From positions 2,232,001 to 2,296,000 of the forward strand of contig NZ_CP167068.1 in the NCBI RefSeq assembly GCF_051055405.1: a stretch of DNA of 64,000 nucleotides, given 5' to 3'. The notes below the pieces were generated by a model that was not told where the DNA came from, did no database searches, and saw nothing but the letters and a program-made list of their open reading frames with translations. The stretch is from Pseudolachnospira sp051055405 (lineage in GTDB: Bacteria; Bacillota; Clostridia; Lachnospirales; Lachnospiraceae). The position numbers and the translations under genes are program-made. Shown here one piece after another: positions 24,197 to 33,206 of this stretch. Each line of letters starts with the position of its first letter. The stretch's first letter is position 1.

Positions 24197-24528
24197 AAGT
24201 CTTAAATTCATCCCTTGATATGTTTTTACATTATCATTACTTTTAAAATCTGTCAATCCATTTCTTGTGCTACACCTAAAAACATTACTTTTTTAATCAC
24301 TACGTTTGGTTTCTCTCTCATTTTTAGCTTTTATTCTTATTTTTTTATCTTGTATCTTTTCATTCTTTTTCGAACGTCTTTTCCCGTTCTGCCATCTTTC
24401 TTCCTTTATAATATTTCACACCTTAGACACATCTTCATTCTTGTACTTTTCTATTGACTTTCCATCAAAAATGAGCTAATCTTATCACAGAAATTTTCTG
24501 CTCATATTTCAGAAATGGAGGAATCACA
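24197..24528. other. AT-rich divergent intergenic region
   Basis: Very AT-rich sequence between the operators and the regulator gene. An 80-codon open frame here is low-complexity F/I/L/S sequence without ribosome site and is not counted. No clear promoter was found. Confidence 0.5.
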
Positions 24529-25176
24529 TTGGCCAGCAATCAAGATAATAAAATTATTGCGCTCAACTATTTAAAGAAACAGATCATCACTTGCGCTATG
24601 CCGCCGGGTTCCCCGATCAACATCAATGACATTGCCGAAAAATTGGAGATCAGCAAAACGCCCGTCCGCGAGGCATTACTGGAACTGCAATATGAAAACT
24701 ATATTACCGTTATCCCCAGAAAGAAAACCATTGTTTCCCGGATTTCGTTGAAAGACCTAGAATACGTCTACGACGCCCGTTCTCTGATCGAGCTTCATAT
24801 CATCAGCCATATTTCCCTTGGAGATATCAAGAAACACAAAGAGATGTTGACCTCTTTAAAAAAGAAATGGCAAAATATAGATGTGGCCGGGCAAACCAAA
24901 GAGGACTATATCACCTTTTTGCAGGCAGACTTAGAGTTCCACAGTTCTTTGATTCAACTGTGCGAAAATCCTCATCTGGTACATTTCTGCCAGGAGTTGA
25001 TCTATAAATCTCAGCGTTTCTGGTATATGGCGCTTTTCAACAATCAAGTGGATCGTGTACGGGAAGAACATATGCAAATTTTAGACGCGCTTTTAAAAGG
25101 CGATCCGGTAAAAGCCGCCGGTTTCGAGCAGACACATATCTCTGCGTCCAAGGCGCTTTCGATTTTGTCGGATTAA
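24529..25176 (+). CDS. GntR family transcriptional regulator (FCD domain)
   Basis: This 215-residue regulator has an N-terminal winged helix (about 12-75: INDIAEKLEISKTPVREALLEL). A C-terminal all-helical FCD ligand-binding domain (about 80-210) carries acidic/His metal-site candidates in DLEFHSSLIQLCENPH. This is the FadR subfamily, which binds carboxylic acids or sugar acids. Translation appears to begin at a TTG (24529), because GGAGG lies 7 nt upstream and no ATG fits. It is divergent from the four-gene cupin operon, and two palindromes lie between. It probably represses that operon until its substrate appears. Confidence 0.9.
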   Translation: MASNQDNKIIALNYLKKQIITCAMPPGSPININDIAEKLEISKTPVREALLELQYENYITVIPRKKTIVSRISLKDLEYVYDARSLIELHIISHISLGDIKKHKEMLTSLKKKWQNIDVAGQTKEDYITFLQADLEFHSSLIQLCENPHLVHFCQELIYKSQRFWYMALFNNQVDRVREEHMQILDALLKGDPVKAAGFEQTHISASKALSILSD

Positions 25177-25182
25177 GTTTAC

Positions 25183-25236
25183 AAGGGGGAGGCCAGCTCA
25201 GAGTTACGAAGCCCGCAGGCCTCCCCCTTACTTTTT
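25183..25236 (+). terminator. Terminator of the GntR gene
   Basis: Arms AAGGGGGAGGCC (25183-25194) and GGCCTCCCCCTT (25217-25228) are perfect 12-bp complements, followed by CTTTTTC. Confidence 0.9.
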
Positions 25237-25653
25237 CTCTACGCAAAAAGAGAGCGTCGAAGCGTGCTTCTTATAAGACGTTCGGAAAATTCAACAAAAA
25301 TCAATCAGCAAGTGCAAATCAACCGCGTGATTTCAAAAATCATATAATTTCCCATCTTAAAAACAGTAAATTTCTTACTTCTCCCAAAATGTACTTCACT
25401 TTTTGAGTTGTTGTGATATAATGATTATTATCAAACAAATTTTATAATAAGAATGACTGTTTATTTCTCGCAAGGGGGCAGCTATATCCTTTTTTGAGCA
25501 TAATAACTATATGAATTTGACAAAAACACAAAGTTTATCCAGTTATTGTGCGGGCGACTTATGATTGCCTAAGATTTGTTTGGCAACGTCAGAGGGGGGC
25601 GTGGTTTTTGTCACCACTTTTTTAAGAGAATCCAACGGAAAGGAGATCGTATT
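25237..25653. other. Long intergenic leader region of the zinc-ribbon membrane protein
   Basis: After the GntR terminator there is an AT-rich stretch. An extended -10 box (TGATATAAT, 25414-25422) would give a leader of about 225 nt. Near 25608-25625 a short GTGGT...ACCAC hairpin is followed by T6, so an attenuator is possible but weak. No gene is seen. Confidence 0.45.
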
Positions 25654-27606
25654 ATGAAAAGGTTTTTTACCGTTATAGTAACTATAATTGCTTTTTGGTC
25701 AATTTCTTGCAACACTGCTTTTGCCGCATCAAATACATACGCTCTGGATGAGTTGGAACTTCAAGTAACCATTCCAACAGGTTACTCGGTTATCACAAGA
25801 AACACCTCTGCCAACGACCCAATATTTAGCGATTTTGGTACTACAAAATCGGTGCTTATCCGTCAGTTTGAGGCAAGCAATATCTATTTGAATGCCGTCT
25901 CCGATACACACTACGAAGAAATCGTTGTTACAATGGTGGAGACTCACTCAGACAGTCTCAGTTTGTATAGCGATACAGAACTAAACATCTTAGCTTCAAC
26001 ACTGGTAAATCAATATGCCAACTATGGTATCGATGCTCCAAAGTATGAAATTTACCAGCACTCGCAGACCAAGTTTATCAAATCGTATTTTGCCGACACA
26101 GATAACGCAGTTCATGGCTTGCAGTATTACACGATATATGATGGTAAGGCAATGAATTTTACAATGCGATCCTACGAAGGAAGTCTATCTTCTAGACAGG
26201 AAGAAACAATCAAAACAATTGTGGACAGTATTATTTATGACCATGCTCTGCCGGCTGCCGCCCCGGGTGAAGATACGAATGAATTCACTCATACGGATAC
26301 AGATTCAGGTGTGACATTTACCGTCCCTACGAACTGGAAGCAAGAAGATTTCACGAAAGATAGAGAATTCATTGATGTTAAGTTTGTTTCCACCAAGGAA
26401 GATGGTTGTATGATAATTTTTGGCAGTATTGATATGTGGGGGCAGATGTCCGCATCCGATAGAGTTGGGCATACCCGTGCTGACCTGAACAATTCTGCTT
26501 TTACAAAGTCTGATATTGCCGCCATGTATAATACAACCGCAGATAAAATTTCTACGGTTACATATAACGGAGTACCCTATTTCAAAGGTGAGATCAACCA
26601 TTCTTACACTGCTTACGGCCTTGATATTTTGGCTACAATGACCCAGTTGATTCATATTGATAATGGTTGGATATATATGTTCCAGTTCGGCGGCACAAGC
26701 GCCAATAAACTTTATTCTGATTTTGAAAGTTTGCTCAACAGTGTACAATATCCCACTGTTTCTGATGTGGAAGGGATTGACTCTGTCAACAATGCTGCTT
26801 CGGCTTTCGACAATTCGGACAATAATTCTAATGATAATTCGGTCATAATTGCAGTGATACTGCTGCTGGTCATCGCAGCAGTAATTGTGATTGCAGTTGT
26901 GCAGTCCCGTAAAAAGAATACCAAAACCGCAAATCATGCCAGTTATGCACCAATTTGTGATACACCTGCTCCGGAACTGTCGGACAAATCCGAACCGGCT
27001 ATTTTTTGCGAGAATTGTGGTCAGGCATTGCTGTCAGATAGTAAATTCTGCTATGTGTGCGGTACCCCAATAATAAAAGGGGAACCAAAGATGATTTGTA
27101 ACAAATGTAATCACGAATTACCAGATGATAGTAAGTTTTGCCCATACTGCGGCAACAAAATAGAAAGAGCGGCAGATGATGAGGCCAGCATTGATGATAT
27201 GACTCCAGAGGAAGCATTGAACGCAATTCTTAAAATGCAGGCGAAAGAAACCATTAAGACAATGGAGGCAAATAGCCAGACACAGCCCAATAACGAAGGT
27301 GATGTCGATTTCGGACTTGTTCCCGAAAAACCGATTTTCACTCTTGCTCTGATGTCTGCTGGCGGCGAAAAGGAATACCTTAACAAACTCCATACTGTCA
27401 ACGGCGAAAAAATAAAATACAATCGCCGTGGTTCTATAAGCGTTGACGGTATCAACGGTATGATTGATATTTACGATACATACCTGCCTTCCGGACAACA
27501 TTATAAGACGATCTACATCAATATGTATGGTGCCAGGAAATCGACCAAAGCACCTGCTGGATTTGTCTTGGACAATGCAGAAACGCAGGCCCATCCTGCC
27601 CCCTAA
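25654..27606 (+). CDS. Membrane protein with secreted domain and cytoplasmic double zinc ribbon
   Basis: This 650-residue protein is not recognised as a named family. The start at 25654 follows AAAGGAGAT and gives a clean signal peptide (FFTVIVTIIAFWSISCNTAFAA). Residues 25-390 form the extracellular part and seem to hold two similar units: LDELELQVTIPTGYSV near 30 and SGVTFTVPTNWKQ near 215. One transmembrane helix follows (SVIIAVILLLVIAAVIVIAV, about 405-425). The cytoplasmic part has two zinc ribbons, CENCGQ...CYVCG and CNKCNH...CPYCG. A soluble tail ends at a stop that may be a nonsense mutation. Signal sensing across the membrane is a guess. Confidence 0.8.
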   Translation: MKRFFTVIVTIIAFWSISCNTAFAASNTYALDELELQVTIPTGYSVITRNTSANDPIFSDFGTTKSVLIRQFEASNIYLNAVSDTHYEEIVVTMVETHSDSLSLYSDTELNILASTLVNQYANYGIDAPKYEIYQHSQTKFIKSYFADTDNAVHGLQYYTIYDGKAMNFTMRSYEGSLSSRQEETIKTIVDSIIYDHALPAAAPGEDTNEFTHTDTDSGVTFTVPTNWKQEDFTKDREFIDVKFVSTKEDGCMIIFGSIDMWGQMSASDRVGHTRADLNNSAFTKSDIAAMYNTTADKISTVTYNGVPYFKGEINHSYTAYGLDILATMTQLIHIDNGWIYMFQFGGTSANKLYSDFESLLNSVQYPTVSDVEGIDSVNNAASAFDNSDNNSNDNSVIIAVILLLVIAAVIVIAVVQSRKKNTKTANHASYAPICDTPAPELSDKSEPAIFCENCGQALLSDSKFCYVCGTPIIKGEPKMICNKCNHELPDDSKFCPYCGNKIERAADDEASIDDMTPEEALNAILKMQAKETIKTMEANSQTQPNNEGDVDFGLVPEKPIFTLALMSAGGEKEYLNKLHTVNGEKIKYNRRGSISVDGINGMIDIYDTYLPSGQHYKTIYINMYGARKSTKAPAGFVLDNAETQAHPAP

Positions 27607-27726
27607 AAGAAGCAACCGATTAAGACCAAATATGGCTGCAATGATTTTGACGCATCACATTTTTGGATATATCATATCGATGCAGCAGAAGGTAACGGAT
27701 ACCACGCTTATCCGGAATGCCATTAA
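27607..27726 (+). pseudogene. Possible lost C-terminal tail of the zinc-ribbon protein
   Basis: Directly after the TAA at 27604-27606 the same frame stays open for 39 more codons. They read protein-like (KTKYGCNDFDASHFWIYHID) and stop at TAA. A single base change in one codon would have created the internal stop. This may be the true end of an ancestral longer protein, or non-coding chance sequence. Confidence 0.4.
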
Positions 27727-27728
27727 AG

Positions 27729-27760
27729 AAAGGACGGACAGCCGAAGCTGTCCGTCCTTT
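27729..27760. terminator. Bidirectional terminator between zinc-ribbon gene and nifJ
   Basis: Arms AAAGGACGGACAGC and GCTGTCCGTCCTTT are perfect 14-bp complements with a CGAA tetraloop. A/T-rich sequence flanks both sides. It serves two convergent genes. Confidence 0.9.
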
Positions 27761-27768
27761 ATCACTTC

Positions 27769-30700
27769 TTATTTGCTGTAAACTTCTTCCAATTTCTTCA
27801 GATGCTCGTATTTTGCTTTCGCATTGGCTTCCGCCTGCTCGAACAGCTGCTCTGCTCTCTCCGGATTCTTCAGAGCCAGGGAGGTGTAACGAACCTCGCC
27901 CTTCAGGAAGTCCTGATAGCTCTCGGTAGGAGCCTTGCTATCCAGCTGGAACGGATTCTCGCCTGCCTCAGCCTTGCGAGGATCGAAGCGGAAGTTATGC
28001 CAGTAACCAGCGGCAACCGCGTTCTTCTCTTCGGTCTGAGCCTTGCTCATGCCGGCCTTGATACCGTGGGTGATACAAGGAGCGTAAGCGATGATCAGGG
28101 ACGGTCCATTGTAGCTCTCCGCCTCTACGAACGCTTTGATGGTCTGATTGTAGTCGGCGCCCATGGCAACCTGAGCCACGTAAACGTAGCCATAGCTCAT
28201 GGCAATCGCCGCCAGATCTTTCTGCTTCACATCCTTACCGCCTGCTGCGAACTGAGCTACCGCGCCGACATTGGTCGCCTTGGAAGCCTGGCCGCCAGTA
28301 TTGGAGTATACTTCCGTATCAAATACCAGGATGTTCACGTCACGGCCGCTAGCCAGCGCATGATCTACGCCGCCGAAACCGATATCGTAAGCCCAGCCGT
28401 CACCGCCAAGGATCCACTGAGACTTCTTGCTGAGGAACTCTTTATCCTTCAGTATTTCCTTAGAAGCCTCGCAGCCGCAAGCCGTCAGAGCAGCGATCAA
28501 AGCCGTCGTAGCAGCGGCGTTCTCGGTGCCGTTCTCGTAGGTAGCCAGATAATTCTCGATGGCAGTCTTTACATCGCCTTCGCCTACTTCCGCCAGAATC
28601 TTCTCCAGTTTTGCCTTCAGGCCGTTCCGGATCGTGGACTGAGCTAACTGCATGCCAAGACCAAACTCAGCGTTATCCTCGAACAGGGAATTGGACCAAG
28701 CCGGGCCATGGCCCTTCTTGTCTACCGTGTAAGGAGTGGACGGCGAGGAGTTGCCCCAGATGGAGGAACATCCCGTTGCATTTGCAATATATGCTCTATC
28801 GCCAAACAGCTGGGTCATCAGCTTCGCATAAGGAGTCTCGCCGCAGCCTGCGCAAGCGCCCGAGTACTCTAACAGCGGCTGTTTGAACTGGCTGCCCTTT
28901 ACTGTGGTAGGTTTGAACTTAGCCGCAACTTCTTCCTTCTCCGGAAGAGTCTGAGCCCAATCAAATACTTTCTGCTCGCCCATATTGGACTCCAGAGAAG
29001 TCATGGTCAGAGCCTTCTCACCCTTCTTGCCAGGGCATACATTCGCACAGGAACCGCATCCGGTACAATCCATCACGGTTACGGTCATAGCAAACTGATA
29101 TCCCGGCATACCGGTCATCGGAACCATCTTCATGCCTTCCGGCGCATTCTTCGCTTCTTCGTCGGTCAGAGCGATCGGACGGATAACAGCGTGCGGGCAG
29201 ACATAAGAACAGAAATTACACTGAATACAATTGGTCGGATTCCAGGTCGGAACATCCACTGCGATGCCGCGCTTCTCGTAAGCAGCCGCACCGGAAGGAG
29301 TGGAGCCGTCCACATACTCGGTGAAAGCGGAAACCGGCAGATTCTGGCCATTGTGAGCGTTGATCTGCTTCTGAACGTTGTTAACAAAGTCCACAACATC
29401 CTTACGGTCGCCATTTACTTTCTCGATCAGTTCTTCGTCCCCAGCTGTCTTCCAGCTCTCCGGAACCTGAACCTCTACAAAGTTCGTTGCGCCGGCATCG
29501 ATGGCATCGTGGTTCATCTTTACGATCTTCTCACCCTTTCTGCCATAGCTCTTGGTCGCAGCTTCCTTCATGTATTTGATCGCGTCATCTTTCGGAATCA
29601 CGCCGGAGATAACAAAGAACGCAGACTGCAGAATCGTATTGATTCTTCCGCCCAGTCCGATCTCCTTGCCGAGCTTGATGCCGTCGATGGTGTAGAATTT
29701 GATGTTATGTTCCGCAATATAGCGCTTCATCTGGCCAGGCAGATGTTTCTCCAGGCCTTCCATATCCCAAGGGCAGTTCAGCAGGAAGCTGCCGCCGTCC
29801 ACCACTTCCTGTACCATGTCGTATTTTCTGACATAGGAAGGGTTGTGGCAAGCGGTAAAGTTGGATTTGGAGATGAAATAGGTGGACTTGATCGGATCTT
29901 TACCAAAACGCAGGTGGGAGATCGTCAGTCCGCCGGACTTCTTGGAGTCATACTCAAAGTATGCCTGCGCATACATATCGGTATGATCGCCAATGATCTT
30001 GATGGAGTTCTTGTTGGCGCCGACGGTTCCATCTGCACCAAGGCCCCAGAACTTACAGGAAATCGTGGAAGCCGGAGTCGTAACCGGGTCCTCGCCGATG
30101 GAAAGAGACAGATTGGTCACATCATCCACGATACCGATGGTGAATCTCTTCTTCTCCGTATTGTTAAATACAGCGATGATCTGTCCAGGAGTCGTATCCT
30201 TAGAACCAAGGCCGTAACGTCCGGTAAATACCGGTACATTGTGGAACTTGCTGTCTTTCAGAGCAGCTACCACATCCAGGTACAGCGGCTCGCCCAAGGA
30301 ACCAGGCTCTTTCGTTCTGTCCAGAACGCTGATCTGCTTTACCGTATCCGGAATCGCATCGATCAGGTGCTGTGCACTGAACGGACGATACAGACGAACT
30401 TTAACTACGCCGACTTTCTTGCCGGCAGCGTTCATGTACTCTACCGTCTCATCAATGGTCTCACATACGGAACCCATGGCAATGATGACATGCTCTGCGT
30501 CCGGAGCTCCGTGATAGTTGAACAGTTTATAGTTCGTGCCAATCTTGGCATTTACCTTATCCATGTACTCTTCTACAACAGCCGGGAAGGCATCGTAGTA
30601 AGGGTTGCAGGCTTCTCTCGCCTGGAAGAAGATATCCGGGTTCTGAGCGGAACCTCTCTGGCAAGGATGCTCCGGATTCAGCGCATGCTTACGGAATGCG

Positions 30701-31302
30701 TCGATGGCATCGTGATCTACCAGCTCGTCCAGATCATCGTAGTCCCAAACTTCGATCTTCTGCAGCTCATGGGAGGTGCGGAAACCATCAAAGAAGTTCA
30801 GTACCGGAACACGGCCCTTGATGGCAGCGCAGTGAGCCACTGCGGTCAGGTCCATAACTTCCTGCACACTGGATTCGCAAAGCATAGCAAAACCAGTCTG
30901 ACGGCAGGCATAAACGTCCGAATGATCACCAAAAATGGACAAAGCATGGCTGGCAAGCGCACGAGCGGATACGTCAATCACGCAGGGAAGCTGTTCGCCG
31001 GCAATCTTGTACATATTGGGAATCATCAGCAGCAGACCCTGGGACGCCGTGTAGGTCGTCGTCAGAGCGCCAGCGGCCAGAGAGCCGTGCACAGCGCCAG
31101 CCGCTCCTGCTTCTGACTGCATTTCTACAATCTTCACTTCCTGGCCGAAGATATTTTTTCTACCCTCGGTCGCCCACTGATCCGCTACTTCTGCCATTAC
31201 AGAAGACGGAGTAATGGGGTAGATCGCAGCAACGTCCGTATATGCATAGGAAACATGAGACGCGGCGTTGTTGCCATCCATGGTTTTCATTTTTCTTGCC
31301 AT
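27769..31302 (-). CDS. nifJ: Pyruvate:ferredoxin (flavodoxin) oxidoreductase
   Basis: This enzyme decarboxylates pyruvate to acetyl-CoA, CO2 and reduced ferredoxin, central in anaerobic energy metabolism. It is a single-chain homodimer type with 1,177 residues. The start at 31302 (MARKMKTMDGN) follows AGGAGG; a longer frame to 31374 has no ribosome site. Domains in order are the pyrimidine-binding domain (YPITPSSVMAE), CoA-binding domains, and a 2x[4Fe-4S] ferredoxin domain near 690-770 (CIQCNFCSYVCP and CTGCGSCANVCP). The TPP-binding domain follows, with GCGETPYAKL and GGDGWAYDIGFGG. A promoter lies at 31357-31384. Confidence 0.98.
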   Translation of the reverse strand: MARKMKTMDGNNAASHVSYAYTDVAAIYPITPSSVMAEVADQWATEGRKNIFGQEVKIVEMQSEAGAAGAVHGSLAAGALTTTYTASQGLLLMIPNMYKIAGEQLPCVIDVSARALASHALSIFGDHSDVYACRQTGFAMLCESSVQEVMDLTAVAHCAAIKGRVPVLNFFDGFRTSHELQKIEVWDYDDLDELVDHDAIDAFRKHALNPEHPCQRGSAQNPDIFFQAREACNPYYDAFPAVVEEYMDKVNAKIGTNYKLFNYHGAPDAEHVIIAMGSVCETIDETVEYMNAAGKKVGVVKVRLYRPFSAQHLIDAIPDTVKQISVLDRTKEPGSLGEPLYLDVVAALKDSKFHNVPVFTGRYGLGSKDTTPGQIIAVFNNTEKKRFTIGIVDDVTNLSLSIGEDPVTTPASTISCKFWGLGADGTVGANKNSIKIIGDHTDMYAQAYFEYDSKKSGGLTISHLRFGKDPIKSTYFISKSNFTACHNPSYVRKYDMVQEVVDGGSFLLNCPWDMEGLEKHLPGQMKRYIAEHNIKFYTIDGIKLGKEIGLGGRINTILQSAFFVISGVIPKDDAIKYMKEAATKSYGRKGEKIVKMNHDAIDAGATNFVEVQVPESWKTAGDEELIEKVNGDRKDVVDFVNNVQKQINAHNGQNLPVSAFTEYVDGSTPSGAAAYEKRGIAVDVPTWNPTNCIQCNFCSYVCPHAVIRPIALTDEEAKNAPEGMKMVPMTGMPGYQFAMTVTVMDCTGCGSCANVCPGKKGEKALTMTSLESNMGEQKVFDWAQTLPEKEEVAAKFKPTTVKGSQFKQPLLEYSGACAGCGETPYAKLMTQLFGDRAYIANATGCSSIWGNSSPSTPYTVDKKGHGPAWSNSLFEDNAEFGLGMQLAQSTIRNGLKAKLEKILAEVGEGDVKTAIENYLATYENGTENAAATTALIAALTACGCEASKEILKDKEFLSKKSQWILGGDGWAYDIGFGGVDHALASGRDVNILVFDTEVYSNTGGQASKATNVGAVAQFAAGGKDVKQKDLAAIAMSYGYVYVAQVAMGADYNQTIKAFVEAESYNGPSLIIAYAPCITHGIKAGMSKAQTEEKNAVAAGYWHNFRFDPRKAEAGENPFQLDSKAPTESYQDFLKGEVRYTSLALKNPERAEQLFEQAEANAKAKYEHLKKLEEVYSK

Positions 31303-31356
31303 AGGTTTTAATCCTCCTAATGATATATAGTTCCTACCAAAAACTATCCACATTTC

Positions 31357-31384
31357 ATTATATACGAAGGGCAAAAAAAGTCAA
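31357..31384 (-). promoter_or_regulatory. Promoter of nifJ
   Basis: On the minus strand TTGACT (31379-31384), a 16-bp spacer and a consensus TATAAT (31357-31362), 55 bp before the start. Confidence 0.75.
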
Positions 31385-31537
31385 ATATATATTCTTATAT
31401 AAAGGACAAAATTTATCGAAAAAACGTAAGAATCCCAGTTTTTTCACCTTCCAGTCCCTCTGAGTCTCCACATATTTCCTTTCCCGTCCATCTCCCCGCA
31501 GGCAGCTAAGAAAAAGCTTATTTTCCGTTTGATTTTC

Positions 31538-31566
31538 TTGCACTTTTTCCATTTCTACGCTATAGT
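31538..31566 (+). promoter_or_regulatory. Promoter of the small membrane protein-MATE pair
   Basis: TTGCAC (31538-31543), a 17-bp spacer and TATAGT (31561-31566), 29 bp before the ATG at 31596. Confidence 0.65.
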
Positions 31567-31595
31567 GGTTGGAGACATATTTCGGAGGATAAATC

Positions 31596-31811
31596 ATGAA
31601 AAAGAAACAAATCATGGCCTGGCTAGGTATCATACTTCTGGCCGGTATGTATCTCGTGGATCTTGTTTTGGCTCTCATTGGAAGTCCCGCCGCCAAACAA
31701 TTGCTGATGATCTCCCTTCTATGTACGGCAGCCGTTCCTATTTTGCTTTATGGGATTCAAATCGTCACAGGGAAAAATCAGAAAAAAGGGGATGGCGGAA
31801 AGGAAGAATAG
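31596..31811 (+). CDS. Small two-helix membrane protein
   Basis: This 71-residue protein is not recognised as a named family. It has two hydrophobic segments (about 7-27, MAWLGIILLAGMYLVDLVLA; about 36-56, LLMISLLCTAAVPILLYGI) and a charged Lys/Gly-rich tail. GGAGG lies 7 nt before the start, supporting real translation. It ends 4 bp before the start of a MATE exporter, so the two are cotranscribed. It may be an accessory to that transporter; this is inference from position. Confidence 0.75.
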   Translation: MKKKQIMAWLGIILLAGMYLVDLVLALIGSPAAKQLLMISLLCTAAVPILLYGIQIVTGKNQKKGDGGKEE

Positions 31812-31815
31812 GAAG

Positions 31816-33198
31816 ATGAGAACTTCTTCGCTGATTGGAAATAAAAACTTTTACCGGATGGTCTTAGCCGTCGCCGTCCCGATTATGATTCAGAATGGAA
31901 TCACCAATTTTGTCAGTCTGCTGGACAACATCATGGTGGGGCAGGTGGGGACGGAACAGATGTCCGGCGTCGCCATTGTCAATCAGCTGATTTTTGTGTA
32001 CAATCTGTGCATCTTCGGCGGCCTGTCCGGAGCTGGGATTTTTACCGCCCAGTTTTATGGGCAAGGAAACGACGAAGGAATTCGCCATACTTTCCGCTTC
32101 AAGATTTGGATTGGCTTTCTGGTGACCCTTGTTGCTCTTTTGATCTTTGGATTCGGTATGGAGCCGCTCATCCGTCTTTACTTACATGAAAGCGGAGAAG
32201 CGGGAAATATTGAAAATGCGTTATTCTTTGCCAAGCAGTATCTGCGCATGATGCTGGTTGGCCTGATTCCCTTTTGTCTGGTTCAAATTTACGCCAGCAC
32301 GCTGCGGGAAACCGGTGAAACGGTTCTGCCGATGAAAGCCGGCATTTTGGCTGTTTTCGTAAATATGTGTCTCAATTACATCCTGATCTTTGGGAAATTG
32401 GGCTTTCCTGCCCTGGGAGTGACCGGCGCCGCGATCGCTACCGTCACCTCCCGCTTCGTGGAATGCGGGATCGTCCTGATCTGGACCCACTGCCATAAAT
32501 CGCTCCATCCTTACATAGAGGGGATCTACCGCACCCTGAAACTTCCCCGCCGTTTAACCGGGCAGATCATTTGCAAAGGGATGCCTCTTCTCGTAAACGA
32601 AGGGCTCTGGTCCGCCGGAATGGCCGTGCTGATGCAGTGCTATTCCATCCGGGGACTGGACGTGGTAGCGGGAATGAACATTTCCTCCACCCTGGTAAAC
32701 CTGTTTAACGTAGTGTTTTTAGCCCTTGGTACTTCCATCTCGATCCTCGTGGGACAGCAGCTTGGCGCAGGAAAGATGGAGGAAACCAAGGACATGGATA
32801 AGAAAATGATCTTCTTTTCCGTTATCTGCAGTACTTGTCTTGCCCTGGTTTTGGCCGTTGTGGCCCCATTGTTCCCGAAAATCTACAATACCACCGATGA
32901 AATTCGGCGCTTGGCATGTGATTTTTTATGGATCGCAGCTCTTTTTATGCCCCAGCATGCATTTATGAACGCCGCCTATTTTACCCTGCGTTCCGGTGGA
33001 AAAACCTTGATTACCTTTGCCTTTGACAGCCTCTGCACTTGGGTGCTCAATATCCCTTTGGCATTTGTGCTCTCCCGTTATACCGGCCTGTCGATCTTCT
33101 GGGTATATTTCCTTTGCCAGGCCATCGATCTTTTTAAATCTGGGCTTGGATTCTATCTGGTAAAGAAGGGAGTATGGATTCACCGGATTGTAGAGTAA
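31816..33198 (+). CDS. MATE family efflux transporter
   Basis: This is a complete 460-residue exporter of the MATE family, with about twelve hydrophobic helices in two similar halves. The start at 31816 (MRTSSLIGNKNF) is preferred over upstream in-frame ATGs that overlap the small membrane-protein gene. Family features include VPIMIQNGITNFVSLLDNIM at the start of helix 1 and the VGQVGTEQMSGVAI loop. Its stop lies 3 bp from the stop of the convergent YbaK-like gene. It is distinct from the exporter at the left edge. Substrate is unknown. Confidence 0.93.
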   Translation: MRTSSLIGNKNFYRMVLAVAVPIMIQNGITNFVSLLDNIMVGQVGTEQMSGVAIVNQLIFVYNLCIFGGLSGAGIFTAQFYGQGNDEGIRHTFRFKIWIGFLVTLVALLIFGFGMEPLIRLYLHESGEAGNIENALFFAKQYLRMMLVGLIPFCLVQIYASTLRETGETVLPMKAGILAVFVNMCLNYILIFGKLGFPALGVTGAAIATVTSRFVECGIVLIWTHCHKSLHPYIEGIYRTLKLPRRLTGQIICKGMPLLVNEGLWSAGMAVLMQCYSIRGLDVVAGMNISSTLVNLFNVVFLALGTSISILVGQQLGAGKMEETKDMDKKMIFFSVICSTCLALVLAVVAPLFPKIYNTTDEIRRLACDFLWIAALFMPQHAFMNAAYFTLRSGGKTLITFAFDSLCTWVLNIPLAFVLSRYTGLSIFWVYFLCQAIDLFKSGLGFYLVKKGVWIHRIVE

Positions 33199-33206
33199 TC
33201 TCTACA
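33189..33206. terminator. Hairpin containing both convergent stop codons
   Basis: TGTAGAG and CTCTACA pair around TAAT. The MATE stop (33196-33198) and the YbaK-like stop (33202-33204) both lie inside. No T-run follows, so termination is uncertain. Confidence 0.35.

Noticed and set aside
24215..24457. An 80-codon frame in the AT-rich GntR upstream region
   Set aside because: Composition is F/I/L/S low complexity from AT-rich DNA, and no ribosome site is present.
20741..25176. A C-glycoside deglycosidase operon of the known DgpA/B/C type
   Set aside because: The oxidoreductase and TIM-barrel genes fit superficially. The two 211/212-residue proteins are longer than the known beta subunit as I recall it and carry cupin-like His/Glu motifs, so I do not assign that function.
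29191..31116. A 641-codon plus-strand open frame opposite nifJ
   Set aside because: It lies entirely within the certain nifJ gene. It is a mirror frame caused by that gene's codon bias, with low-complexity R/I/V/L composition and no ribosome site.
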